64,000 nucleotides of DNA from Apiosordaria backusii (lineage: Eukaryota > Ascomycota > Sordariomycetes > Sordariales > Lasiosphaeriaceae), in NCBI GenBank assembly GCA_030549205.1, contig JAUKTV010000002.1:3286001-3350000 (forward strand). The letters are read 5' to 3'. The notes below the pieces were generated by a model. It did no database searches. It was not told the DNA's origin and saw only the letters and a program-made list of their open reading frames with translations. The translations under genes were made by a program, and so were the position numbers. Below are positions 11,047 to 22,700 of this stretch, piece after piece; the stretch's first letter is position 1, and each line of letters starts with the position of its first letter.

Positions 11047-14000
11047 CTACTGCCCCGGGGTCGGGCCGCGCATTCTCCAGTTAGACGAATGAAAACCGGA
11101 CTCACTCCCAGAAGAAGAACCACGCCGCGCACCAGACGTACCACCCGCACCACCGCCACCAGTACCACCACCACCACCACCGGCATTCTCCCAACGCGAC
11201 CAGCCCGAATTAGACTTTCTGCCCTCAGGGCCAGCGCCAGCGCCACCAGAACCACCCGCAGCAAACCTTCCACCAACGGAAATACCCCCACCGCGCTCCG
11301 AAGAACCCCTCTCACTCTCCCGAGAAAGCTCTGCTTGCCTCTTCTTCCACCAAGTTGGCAAACCTTGAAACAACCCCAGAGAGTGCTGCGTGGCCTTATC
11401 CATAGGCATTTCGTGCTTGTACTTGCACCCCTGCTGGGTGAACGCGCAGGTGCCCTCGTGCACCCATTTGTCGCAGTAGATCTTAACCCTCTTAGGCGGG
11501 GCGTAAGAGGGGGACAACGGACCGGTACCAGCACCAGAGGCAGCGGCAGTGGAAGAAGTCTGGGGAGCGGACGCGAGGATATGGTCAATACGGTTCTGAT
11601 TTTGCAAGTCTCAGTTGGGAATTGGGATGGATGGATGGGGGGAGGAAGATGGGGGAAGACAAGAAGAAGGTAGAGAAAAGGCTTACCTGGATGGCGTCTT
11701 GATGGCGGCCGTGAGGAGGGGTCTGTCGACGGGTCAGTCTCGGATGGTCAAAAAGGGGTGGAAGACGGGTTAGGGTTGGTTGGGGCAGCGGTTGGCTGTG
11801 TGCACAGACCATCACCATCCCCCACCCAACCAAAAAAAAAGGGGTAAGTAAACAAATGCTCCACGAAAAGAACGTACCTGAATTACCGCCCGCTGAGTAT
11901 TGCTATTCTTGCAACGCCCATCCAAGCCAGCCGGAATCATCAACTCAACCAGTTTATCATTATCGTTCTCCGTAGCCGGGACCCCAACCAGCGAAAATGG
12001 AAGCATGTCCACCGGCACGAGCCGAGTCCGACTACCGTCCGGGCGGACGAAGCAGTATCCCTGGGTATCGGGGCCGACTGTTACCAGATACTGGGACTGG
12101 TACTGACCCATATCCCAGCTCTGGGCGCGGGAAGTCGGAGTCGGCGGGAGAGCGGTCGTGGTTGTTGCTATGATGGCTGGGCCACCACCAGCGATGGAAG
12201 ACGAGGGGAAACCGAACATCCCCTGGTGCTGGGATGTCGGGGGCGAGCAGAGTTGGGCGATCTGGGCCGGGGCGAGTTGGCCTTGGACGGCGAAGAAGTC
12301 ATGGCGGGCAGTGGCGGGGTCGGAGAGCGACAAAGAAGCGAAGCCGGGCGGGTCGACAAAGCTGGGACCACCAGAGAGACCGACAGGAGAAAAACCGGAA
12401 CCACCATCGTAACCACCAGAACCACCAAAACCGAGGCCAGTACCGGAAGCAGACTGAGTGCCAGGCAAAAAGACACCGGCGGCGGCGGACGGACCAGGGA
12501 AGGGAGCGGACTGCTTTGGGGCAGGGCCCAAAGCGCCAGGAGACAGGACGGCAGAGCAGGACGAAGCAGGAGAAAAGGGAGGAGAGGCGGGGGAGCGCAA
12601 GGCAACAGGCGTAGGGAAACCAGGGTTGTAGCCCTGAGAGGGGCCGGGAGAAAAGTTGCCGATTGCTGGGGCAAGGACGGTAACCGAAGAAGGAGACGAG
12701 GTGGTGTCTATATGATGGTCAGTCTGGCTCAGATCACTAGGTTCGGGTGGTAGCGTACCGCTGGCTGGCTTGGACTGGGGCGGGGATTGGGCTGGCTGGC
12801 GCCAGTTGTCAAGGGCTAGAAGCATGTTAGTATTAGCCATTCATCTGAGGAGGAAACGCATCAAAGGGAAATGTCTTGAATAAAGTTGGGACGTTGGGGT
12901 AATCCAAGGCAGGCATATGTTCGATCTCAAATCGGCCTTTTAAAGAAAACGAAAGGCCTCAGACTACCCCAGGCAGGCATACCCGCAATCTGGAACATGC
13001 CCTGGAGATCAACCGACACGCGTCCAAAAATATTCAATGCTTTCCAGAAACAAGATCGGCGCGTATGAGGATAAAAAAACACACCCGGAAAAGCCATTAC
13101 GAACACCGGAGAAAACATACGAAAGAAAAAGAACAAGAAAACAGATGACTTCCCCGGAAAACCCCCAAGACTGAAAACAGATTGACAAAAAGAAAAAGAC
13201 ATACCTCTCGCTTTGCCACCCAACAAACCGACAGCACCAGCGCCAAACTGCCCTCTCCCACGCCTCATACCACCAGACAAGCGCGTCTGCTCACCCTCAG
13301 GAGAGCCCTCGCCAGCGCCAACACCGCCAGACAAACCACTCGCGACGGAGCCAGACATGTCTTCTTTTTCAATTAGTTTGGACGACGAATTGTTCGAAAG
13401 ATCAAAAGTAAAAAGGATCTCGGACGAACTTTGATGTTGCTGTTGGATCTGCTGTTGTTGCTGTTGTCCACCAAAACAAAAAGTACAATCCAAGTTCAAC
13501 TTCTGCCTCAAACCGGAGGAGCAATTTATACCCCCGGAATGCGGGTCCGGAGCGGAACTGACAGCTTCGGAGTTGCGGAGCTGTGAGTCAACACCTGCTA
13601 TTGTTTCTATTGTACCTGTCGTTGCCTGGAAAGAGGCGGCAGGTGATGGTATTATCTCTGTCGACCTGATGGGAGAAGTGGTCAGGTGAGATGTGCTCGC
13701 CCTGATTGTGCGATCTAAACCGGTGACTGGGGAAGGAGGACGCGGGGTAGTGAAGTCGCGGTTGTCTGCTGTCTGGGAAGGGGCCGTTGAGGAAGCTAGG
13801 AGGCCGGCCGATGCGAGCTTGGACTGGATTTCAGCGATGTTGTTGGGCCCAGTGGTATTGTGTGGTGGGACTGTCACGGCGATCGATGTTAGACACATGA
13901 TATCATCAATGAGAATACGAGAAGACCAACCCGTGCTGTGGGACGGCCCGGTTGTCGATTTCGATGACCAGACGCCTCTCACACTCTCAAACTTCTGCGA

Positions 14001-14730
14001 AATACGGGCTTTCCGGTCAAGCTCTTGCCAATACCTTTTCTCGTACTCAGCCGGAGTGCAATAGCTGGATGATAGAAAGCCAGAAGATGCCTTCACCAAG
14101 CTGCCGCTGTTGATCAAAGAGAAATCAGAAGCTGCAGCTATCAGTCAGTCAGTCTCCCCCAGGAACATACATGGTAGAGGTGTGCGTACCTCTACGGCCT
14201 TGTACACCTTGTGTGTCAAGCACTGAGCTAGCACCACTGATCGAATCAGAATCACTGGATGTGCCTCCCCCGCTACGACCACCAGAATATTGCTGAGGTC
14301 TGAACCTTTCAATGGAACAGCTTTTGCTGACAGAGGGGCTCAGCGAGGTGTACGGCGAACTGTCTTGAGGTGCCAAGGAAGAAATGGGATAAGGCCAAGC
14401 TGGAGTTGTAGTACCAGAACCAGCAAAGAGAGAAGATGGAGAGCCACGGTTGTGATTTTGCGTCTTGGCTGGCTTATCTACCAATTGGTCAACTGTGGCC
14501 ACAGCAGTTTCTTTGGTCTTGCTGTGTTCGGGACGCCAGTCTGCTGGTGCCTTTGGCGTTGCCGACGTTGATTCCGACACACTACCAAGAGAAGAAACAG
14601 ATTCAAGACTTGTCAATGAGGAAGAACGACCGGAAGAGGCCATGGAAGGCGACGAAAGCTCTCCAGCGAACCAATGATGCCTAGGCTGGCTGCAGTCAGG
14701 GTGCTGTTGATGCGGGTTACCACCGGACAT
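11047..14730 (-). CDS. Large CCCH-type zinc-finger protein
   Basis: Probable RNA-binding regulator. Five exons (14171..14730, 13205..14100, 11878..12815, 11687..11722, 11047..11595) join in phase to 992 residues. The last exon has the finger CDKWVHEGTCAFTQQGCKYKH (C-x8-C-x6-C-x3-H, about residues 851-871), then LGLFQGLPTWWKKRQAEL and a Gly-rich tail. Just before lies RLVPVDMLPFSLVGVP and, across a 36-nt micro-exon, AVIQ-TPPHGRHQDAIQ-NRIDHIL. The N-terminal half is Ser/Pro/Gln-rich with a glutamine tract. The 389-nt intron between exons 2 and 3 is long for this genome; its ends (GTATGT, and CTAAC...TTCTAG) and matching phase support one gene, but two genes cannot be excluded. Exon 2 may begin six bases earlier. 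An upstream in-frame ATG at 14778 is an alternative start. Confidence 0.7.
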
Positions 14731-16899
14731 GGCGATGATAGGATACCCTGCTTTTGCATCAGCCAAAGAAGTGCACATCGAAGTGAAAGGAAGGCCAGGG
14801 AGTCAAAATAAACAGCACAGAACAAGGACGAAGGGCGGAGACAACACACAGATCAGATCCAAAAAGAAACAATGCCGGTACCGCCTCCGGAAGGCAAGAG
14901 AGGCAAAGCAATGTGCGTGTGGGCGTATGTGCGTATGTGCGTGCAAACGGAGAGTTATAATCGCAGTGCAATCAGTCCGGGAACCTGCCGGAAAGCCTGG
15001 TCGTCTCTGTGATCTCTATTTCGCTGCTCACCACTGCTATAATGGCCTAGATCAAAAGGAGATGGCAATTATTAGCGCTGCACTGTGTGATGAATATCCT
15101 GGTCCGGAGAATAAATTCTAAGTGTCCGGTAAGTGAGAGAGACAAGAATGCGGCCTAGTGCTACGGTGCTCCAATGGACTGTGTCAGTCAAAACAAGGCT
15201 GACCCTCGTATACCACTGGCAGGTGTAGCCAGTTGAGAGGAGATCAACAGGAAGTCGCGTGGGTTGCTCTTGCGCGGATGTGAGTTGTGCGTCTGTTGTG
15301 CGTCTTCGGAACGAAGCAGGAAGGGACAAGGATTGGAGCTGCAAGGCAAAACTGCAAGAGCTACCTTGCCTCAATTGGGAAGGAATTACCTCGAAATGCA
15401 ATGATGTGCTTGGAAAGATGATATCTACTTGCTGCCAATTGACCGCCTAACAGCCGGTATTGGAGCAGCAGCGAACATCAATGAAGGATGAAAGAGGTCC
15501 TTGCAAGGAAGTATCCATACATGTCCCGTTATTTATCTTCTGATCCATACCACACCAGCATTCTAACCCACACTGTATGAACCCTCCACCACAGCCAAAC
15601 GCCGAGCAAGCCACTTGAGCTTGTGGTGAGCTTGTGGGATGCATGGGCCTCAACTCTTCAAGAATCAACTGTTTAGCCTATCGGAAAGGGCAGGCCTCTC
15701 CCCGTTGACTCATGCCCACGAAGTGGCTGATGTGTATGCATATCAACAAATGAAAGACAGACCAGCCCGCAAAAGAAAAATCAAGATGCAGCAAACGGCC
15801 TGACGGTCAACCCAAATAAGGTTACTTGCTTATGTCTAGGCAGCGGACGGGAAGCCACATTGGTACCCGCCTTCTTGGCTTGCCAGCTTCACGTGACAAA
15901 CGGCCATTCCGGCAGCAAGCACGAGAGGACATCCAAAAGGTACCAAAAAGATGCTGTGTGCTCTGTACTGTGTAGCTTGATCACTTGGCGGGGGCATCTG
16001 CGTCCAAGGATACACTGTGGGAGCTGAGCTGCTTGATGGGATGGACAATGAAAGACAGCTAACTACCTAACCTGAACAGGAATTTCAGTGTTGGTAAATA
16101 CTTCCAGGTGCTTGTATGTAGTTGATCTTGCCCATCCTGGTTGTTCTTGCATGACGAGAGGTGGCGCCAACCTCTAGCATTCACATGGCACTCCACATGC
16201 GCATCTCAAACGACTGAGTTCTGAACGCCCCCTAGGCAGACGGTGAACCACTGTTTGATCCTGCGAACTACCTGTTAGACATTTGCTTAGATCCAACGTC
16301 AATGCCAACATCAACGGTCGATAGCAAGCGGCCTGTTCCTGAAAGCACACCAGGGCTAACTGCTGCTCTGCTTGCCACTGGCGCCCTCTTAGTTTCCATC
16401 CCATCTCAGTGGCAGCTGCAGGTGCTTCTGTTTTTCTAGAAGTGAGCCACAAACATGTCAAACCACCTGGTCTTGAGCTTTTTACTGTGCTCCGGGAGCT
16501 AAACATACTCTTCAGCAGCGAACCACACAATCTGGGACAGCTGACCAAACACCATACCCCACAGCCTCATACAAAACCCCAACAATAATCCCTTTGTTCA
16601 TGTGTCAAACCTTAACAGCATCGCTGATACAAGTGCTGTCCATGGTATCCACATGCCTGCCTATCTGTCACATCTCATTGTGCCCTCTCCCTGACTCGAG
16701 ACTTTGGAATCTCCGGAAGCTAACTATCCGAGAGCAAGACACGAAGACAACGGGCCAATGGAGCAAGTCCTATTTCTATGAATACACACAGGATAATTTA
16801 TATGCCAACCGTTCACACCATCCTCCTAGTCTAAACTATCAATGTCAAACGCTCTGCATCAAATGACAAGCTCAACTATCTGTTTCCCATGACCATGTC
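14731..16899. other. Intergenic, upstream of the CCCH gene
   Basis: Promoter and possible long 5' leader of the minus-strand CCCH gene. Only short frames, none resembling a protein I know. Base composition is ordinary on the left and becomes poor in G towards the right. Confidence 0.5.
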
Positions 16900-18830
16900 T
16901 CTAGCTTCAGTAGATCACCGTTATACCGTTTACCATGCACATCAAATGCAAAGCACGCCGTTAGGCATCCACACCGGCCCTCTCCACATAAGCCTCGAAA
17001 TGAAAACGTTGTTTAGGTACATTTGCAGTAGCCCAAAAATACAAATGAAATTCTCAGCGTCCCAGATCTTATGCTCAATGCCCGAGAAGACTAAAATCTC
17101 ATGTTCAAATAGGGTTTTGACTCCGCCCGTTTTAACAGTGAAACCGTTCTGCACGTCAACTGTCAATGTCAACGCCAATATACTGCCAATGCTAACGCCA
17201 CTATCAATTCCCGAAACTCTCACTACCGTCCATTCCTATTCCAGCAACATGCCACTCACATCGACCACATTAAACCTCCGTAGACATCGATATGTCGTTA
17301 TTGAATCCCTACCACCTGCCTATGCCCCCCCCTTCCTTCGTCCGCGCCCCAATTTCTATCCTAATCTCTCATGAACACCCACGAGTCATTGTCCTCCCGA
17401 CAGTCTGGTAACAAAGGATCATACCCCCACTCCTGAGACGCCTCACCATCTCTTGATCGGATCGTCTCAGCTTACAATGTTGCACCCCCTCCAGACTAGC
17501 GAAAGTAAACTACCGCTTGAAACACACCTCCTCGGTCTCAATTCCAATATCAACGTCACCCTCACCCAGGACCTGCCTTTTCTGGGGGAAATCTCAGCTC
17601 TACCGGCATTCCACTCACATCATCGACACATCACTCCCACCACCGGTAAATCGCTCACGCCATATCTCAAACCTCGATCAATTTCCGTCCCCTATCCGCC
17701 AGCGCCTCTCCCGTCTCCATCCCAGCCTATTCCTACAAGGGTAGGTAGATCACCCGCAAGCCACTGTCCATCCAGTCTGGTTCCCTCCTAGCCTCACCCC
17801 CCTCTCCCAAGAAATCAGAACCCAGCCACACCCCCCAGCAGTCCTCGAACCCCCCGAGCACATTGACACCATCGTCTTATCTCAACTCAACTCCTGCATC
17901 TCTCACAACCCTGCAACCGAGCAGCCACCGAGCAGCTACCGAGCCCCTCCCGAGCTTCTCACCGAGCAACCTGTTCCAAGCTAGCGCCATGTCAACATCA
18001 ACCTCAACATCGATGTCCCCTGTCAGCCCAATCCCCTACCTTCCATTTAGCTACTAGTAGACCACCACCCTACACCGACACACCCCTCAACATCAAGCAC
18101 CTACGTCAGAAAGATGTCAAAATGTCAAAAAATGCCGAAGATCTCGGTCCCGAACAAACTCCAGGCCTGTCTGCCTGTACCTACCGCTAGTGCTCTACCC
18201 GTCCCTCATCCGCCAGTTTCCATCCCAACCCCGACCTCCGACCTCATCTCATCCCAACCTCCCAATCACATTCCCCTCTCGTACTTACCCCCCTCGCTCG
18301 CCTCACTTCCTAGGTGTTCCAGACCTGTCCCGAGACTCTGGAATCAGACCACCTTGCCCCCCCTCCTAACCACGCTATAGCCCTCATCCGAACCTTTCCC
18401 CCCCGTGCTCCCACGCAGCACAACACCCCCCTCCCCACTCCCCACTCACCACACACCCCTCCTTACACCCCCTCACCTCCTATCCCATGCCTACCTATCC
18501 CAACTCTCTGGAAACCGACCACCACCTAACTCACTCACACCTGACCACCCCACCCCACCACCCCCATCCGAACTCCCACCTCCCAAGTGATCACACACAC
18601 CCCCCACACACACACCATCTCAACTCCTCCTCCTCCTCCCCGGTGACAACCAACCCAGTACCACCAGCATGATTAGGCCCCTCCCTCGTCTCCCCATCGA
18701 CCTCATCATCATGGATAGATATCGCGCAAAACCAAACACACACATTCACTGAAAAAATTACCTTACCTTACTTACACCATCGGCACATCAACACACCACC
18801 CCACTAATCATCACTCAATTTACCTACCTT
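16900..18830. other. Strongly G-poor, C-rich strand segment
   Basis: For nearly 2 kb the plus strand has very few G and is dominated by C, A and T, with many CCCC, CACCAC and CTCATCC strings. Phrases recur in diverged form, for example CCGTCCC(C/T)(T/C)ATCCGCCAG followed by CCATCCCA at about 17686 and 18199. Short open frames rich in Pro, Ser, Thr and His arise from this composition and are not taken as genes. Reads as an old, diverged simple-sequence expansion; the minus strand would be G-rich. Confidence 0.6.
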
Positions 18831-18950
18831 ACCTTAGGCACCACCTCAATTAGCAAAGCACATTGCAACCAACCCCCTTTATTCGTGTAATGTGTAAAAT
18901 CTCTTTTGTGTGATATGGGCAAAGGCAAACAAACCACCCTGCCATGCTTC

Positions 18951-19000
18951 CCATACCATACCATACCATACCATACCATGCCATGCCATGCCACGCCATG
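18951..19000 (+). repeat. Pentanucleotide microsatellite (CCATA/CCATG)
   Basis: Ten five-base units: five CCATA, then CCATG variants with one CCACG. Non-coding, between the C-rich segment and the 3' end of the remodeller gene. Confidence 0.95.
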
Positions 19001-19319
19001 TCCGATGCAAATAAAGACCCATGGGTATATCGCTATGCATACTAAACCGCAATCGAAAAGAAAAAAGAAAAAGAAATAATTTCCCAGAGAAGAAAAAGTA
19101 GAAGATCCTACCAGAGCTCCCATATCCTTTCTCCCCCATCCATCCATCCCCCTTGAGCAGATAGATGATGATCAATAACCAGCCCCTCCTCTTCCTCCTC
19201 TACCACCATTTTTATTTCCCCCTCCCCCCCCCCCCCCCACTTTCTGGCTGGTTACCATACTACCTCAATCATCACCCTTCCCCGCCCCAAAACATCCCCC
19301 CCCAAAACATCTCACCCCC

Positions 19320-19736
19320 TCACCCCCTCAAAGTCCTCAACTTCTCCACCAAAAACCCCCTCCACCCGTCCCTCTCCCCCTCCGTCAACTTCTCATCCCT
19401 CTTCAGCCCATCCAGCGCCATCCTCAGCATCTTCATGCTCCCCATCTCCGGGCACTCCCAGTTCCTCGGATGCATATACTCGCACACCACGCACAATTCC
19501 CACTTTGGTGCCTGCACCACTGGAACCGGAACTGAAACAGGAACAGAAACAGGAACAGGAGGGCGAGAACTCGTAACCGGGGCAACTGTCGGGAGCATAG
19601 CGATAGAGTTAGAGTTAACCATAAGAGAAGGAGAGGGGGAGCTAACAACAGCAGGGCGCATAGCAATCGAATTCAACAAGTCAATCCCCGCTCGTTGCGA
19701 GGCGTTCATGCTGGGATCTGCTTCGTGGCGCGTTAC
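19320..19736 (-). CDS. Zinc-knuckle tail of the chromatin remodeller, out of frame with the main body
   Basis: An open frame overlapping the remodeller's stop codon reads VTRHEADPSMNASQRAGIDL, then a Pro/Val-rich linker, then LCVVCEYMHPRNWECPEMGS and MKMLRMALDGLKRDEKL, ending in LVEKLRTLRG. Fungal Mi-2/Mit1-type remodellers typically end in a Cys-x2-Cys...His...Cys-Pro knuckle followed by a helix with LR.ALD.LK spacing, so this looks like the real C-terminus. It is shifted one base relative to the helicase frame, with the switch inside the GAG repeat before the stop. No intron with normal borders and enough length connects the two. Either a frameshift truncates the protein, or the sequence has an error, or a non-standard splice is used. 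Confidence 0.55.
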   Translation of the reverse strand, partial: VTRHEADPSMNASQRAGIDLLNSIAMRPAVVSSPSPSLMVNSNSIAMLPTVAPVTSSRPPVPVSVPVSVPVPVVQAPKWELCVVCEYMHPRNWECPEMGSMKMLRMALDGLKRDEKLTEGERDGWRGFLVEKLRTLRG

Positions 19737-22700
19737 TCCTCCTCCTCCTGTTCGGATAACTCCTCGGACAGCTCCGAGAGCTCCGAGGTGCTGCTGTCCT
19801 CGCCCACCTTGCCCTTGCCCGTGCCTTTCGGAGTCGCTGTCGGGGATGTCAAACCTGACGCCGGTGCTGACTCTGCCGCTTTGCTGCCCCCCTTGGCCGT
19901 TGGCCTTAGGGATGGTAACTTCGATAATTTGGCCACGCTTAACTTTATGGCCGTTGACGACGGCGGCGGCTTTCCCTTTGTCGGCGTGGCTGTTTTGGGC
20001 GGCGTGGGGAGCAGCAGCTGCTTTCCCTTGCCCGGCTTGTTGGGTGTGGCCTTCTTGGCCTTCGTTGTCTGAGTAATAGTAGTTTTGCGTGAGCTTGTGG
20101 TTCGAGTGGAAGAAGAAGAACTGCGTGTCTGAGTCTGATTCTTTGGAACCGTCTTCCTCTTGCTGGGCGTAACCGGAGCCGCGCCCCCCTTATTGCCTTT
20201 CGATTGAACTAAAGAAGAAACTGTTTTTTTCGTACCTGACTTGCGCGAGGGCACCGACAAAACCGTGCCTGGGGTGCCAACCTCCTCATCGCTGGTGTCA
20301 CCGTCGCTCTTAGCGACAAAGTCGTGATCACCCTCGCCTTGGTCGCTCTCCGGCTTCTCTCCCTCGTCGAACTCGAACTTGGGGCCGGCATAATTGGCAT
20401 TCTGTGTCTGTTTGTTAGTATCCTTTCCCAGAGACCTGGAAAGGTAACGACTCACCCCGCGACGACGTCCACCACGGCCAAGAGTCTCCTTAGCTTTCTC
20501 GGCTTCGCGACGGGCCTCCTCTTCACGCTGCTTCAGAATCTGGTCCCAGACACTCAGAGACATCTCCTGTTGTTCAGTCTCCTTCATGTTGTCAGTAAGG
20601 CCACCTTCGTCGTTGGCCCATACTCGAGCGTGGGCAAAGGCTGACTCGGCCGACTTCTTGTCATCGGTCTTGGTCTCCTCTTGCATAGACCGGTCTAAGA
20701 GTTTGTCAACGGCGGCGGAATCATACTTGATGGCGTCCTTCTTCTTGTCGCCAAAGAGCGCTTCAGCACCATGTTTCAGTACCGACTCGACGTCGTTGGG
20801 GGCGTCGTCTTGGTTGTCCATGGTCTCAATCAGAAGATGATCAAGCGCCATCTTCTTGCGGCCAATCTGAAGGATCTTCTCCTCAGCCGAGTCCACAGTG
20901 ACAAGTTGAAAGCACAAGACCTTCTTGCGCTGACCGATACGATGCGCACGTGAAAGAGCCTGGATGTCTTGATGGGGGTTCCAATCCGGGTCGAGGATGA
21001 TGACGGTATCAGCCGTGGCCAGGTTGATACCAACACCGCCAGCGCGTGTCGACAGCAACATGCAAAATATTTCCGAATCCGGGGCATTAAAGGCATCAAT
21101 CTTCTTTTGCTTCTCCAAACTCGACTGACTGCCATCCAAACGCTCGTGCCTGAGGTTCAGGCTCATCAAAAAGTCCTCCAGCACAGTCAGCTGGTCGAGG
21201 AACTGACTGAAGATGAGGACGCGGTGCCCACGCTCTTTCAACTTGGGAAGCATGATCTCAAGGAGCATGAGCTTGGAAGAAGCCTCGATGAGGTTCCGAC
21301 GCGTAAGTTCCGGTGAGAGGTTGCGATCCTCGATAGCCTGGCTGTAGATAAAGGGATGGCAAAGACACTTGCGCAACTGCATGAGTATGTTGCTCAAAGA
21401 GCCACGCTCATTGGCCTTCAACTTGCCTTGGGCGAAAATGGATCGGATAAGTTGGGGGTTCTTCTCCATGATCGACTTGCAGAGTCTCTCCTGCAGGACT
21501 GACATCGAGACGGGCACGATAATCTGAGCCATCGTTGGCAAGAAGGTGAGCACCTCGGCCTTTGTACGGCGCAAAAAGTAGGGCCGGATCAAGTCGTGGA
21601 GATATTTCAGATTGTCAGACGTGATCTCGTCAAAGTCCTGATCAAGCTGTGCAGCCTTCATGTTGGGGTCGACAAACTGAAGAAGATTGAACAGCTCCCG
21701 CTTGTTGTTCTGAAGCGGCGTTCCAGTCAAGAGGACCTTGAACGGGATATTGAGCATGTTCAAGGATTTGTAGAGGGTATTCTCGTCGTTCTTGAGAGCC
21801 TGGGCCTCATCAACAACAAGCCCAGCCCACTTGACGCTGCTGAATCGAGATCGGGTCTCGGAGTCCTTGACCGAGTCGTAGGACATGATGACGACGTGGG
21901 CCTTCATGTCACGAGTTCCATTAGGAAACAACTCGTAGTCCTTGGCAGCCTGCTGAGAGACTCGTCCACCATAGTACGCAACAACTCGGAGCTCAGGAGC
22001 CCACTTCTTGATCTCGCGGCGCCAATTGGCACATGTCGCGTTCGGCACCACAACAAGGAACGGCCAAATGCGAGGCTTGACCATGATAAGAGTGTAGAGC
22101 AACGCCACAATCTGAACCGTCTTGCCCAGACCCATTTCATCAGCGAGGATCACGCTTCTGTCAAGACGAAAGTTGAGCAGCATCCAGTTCAAACCGTCAA
22201 TCTGGTACTGCATGAGCGTGCCACGCTTGAGGCCCTCGGGCTGTTTCTTGAGCTCGATGTCTTTGACAAAGTCAAGCTGGCGGAATTCCTGAAGCCGTTC
22301 CCTCATGACGCGGTTGGGTTCCGTCTTGAAGTGCTTTCCATTGAGGTACTCACGGTACGCCTCCTGATAGGCCTCCCAGAGCGCACCATCTGACGAATCC
22401 GGAGGGGTATCCCAGACCACATCCTCGTAGCCAAGGCCCTCAAACTTCACGAGGATCTTAACAACGTGGAAGATGCGGCTCATGTCTTCCTGGAACTTGT
22501 CTTCACGAGACCTCGCCTTGTACTTGGCTTCGGCCTCACGTGTACGGGGTGCAGTCTGGACGTCGAGAATGATGTCGGGTGTAACCCAGACGTTGTAGAT
22601 AGCCTCCTTTTCAGTCCACCTGAGAAGGGAATCAGCCTTGATCTCGCTGTCAGGCCCCCCTTCAAGCCCCTCCCCAAATGTGCGCTTGAGGAAGGAAACT

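Noticed and set aside
17400..18680. Several Pro/Ser/Thr-rich plus-strand frames
   Set aside because: Follow from C-rich composition; no motif, no splice signals, stops scattered.
20215..20245. Second in-frame intron candidate in the remodeller (GTACGAAA...TTTAG)
   Set aside because: About 26 nt, too short for a fungal spliceosomal intron.
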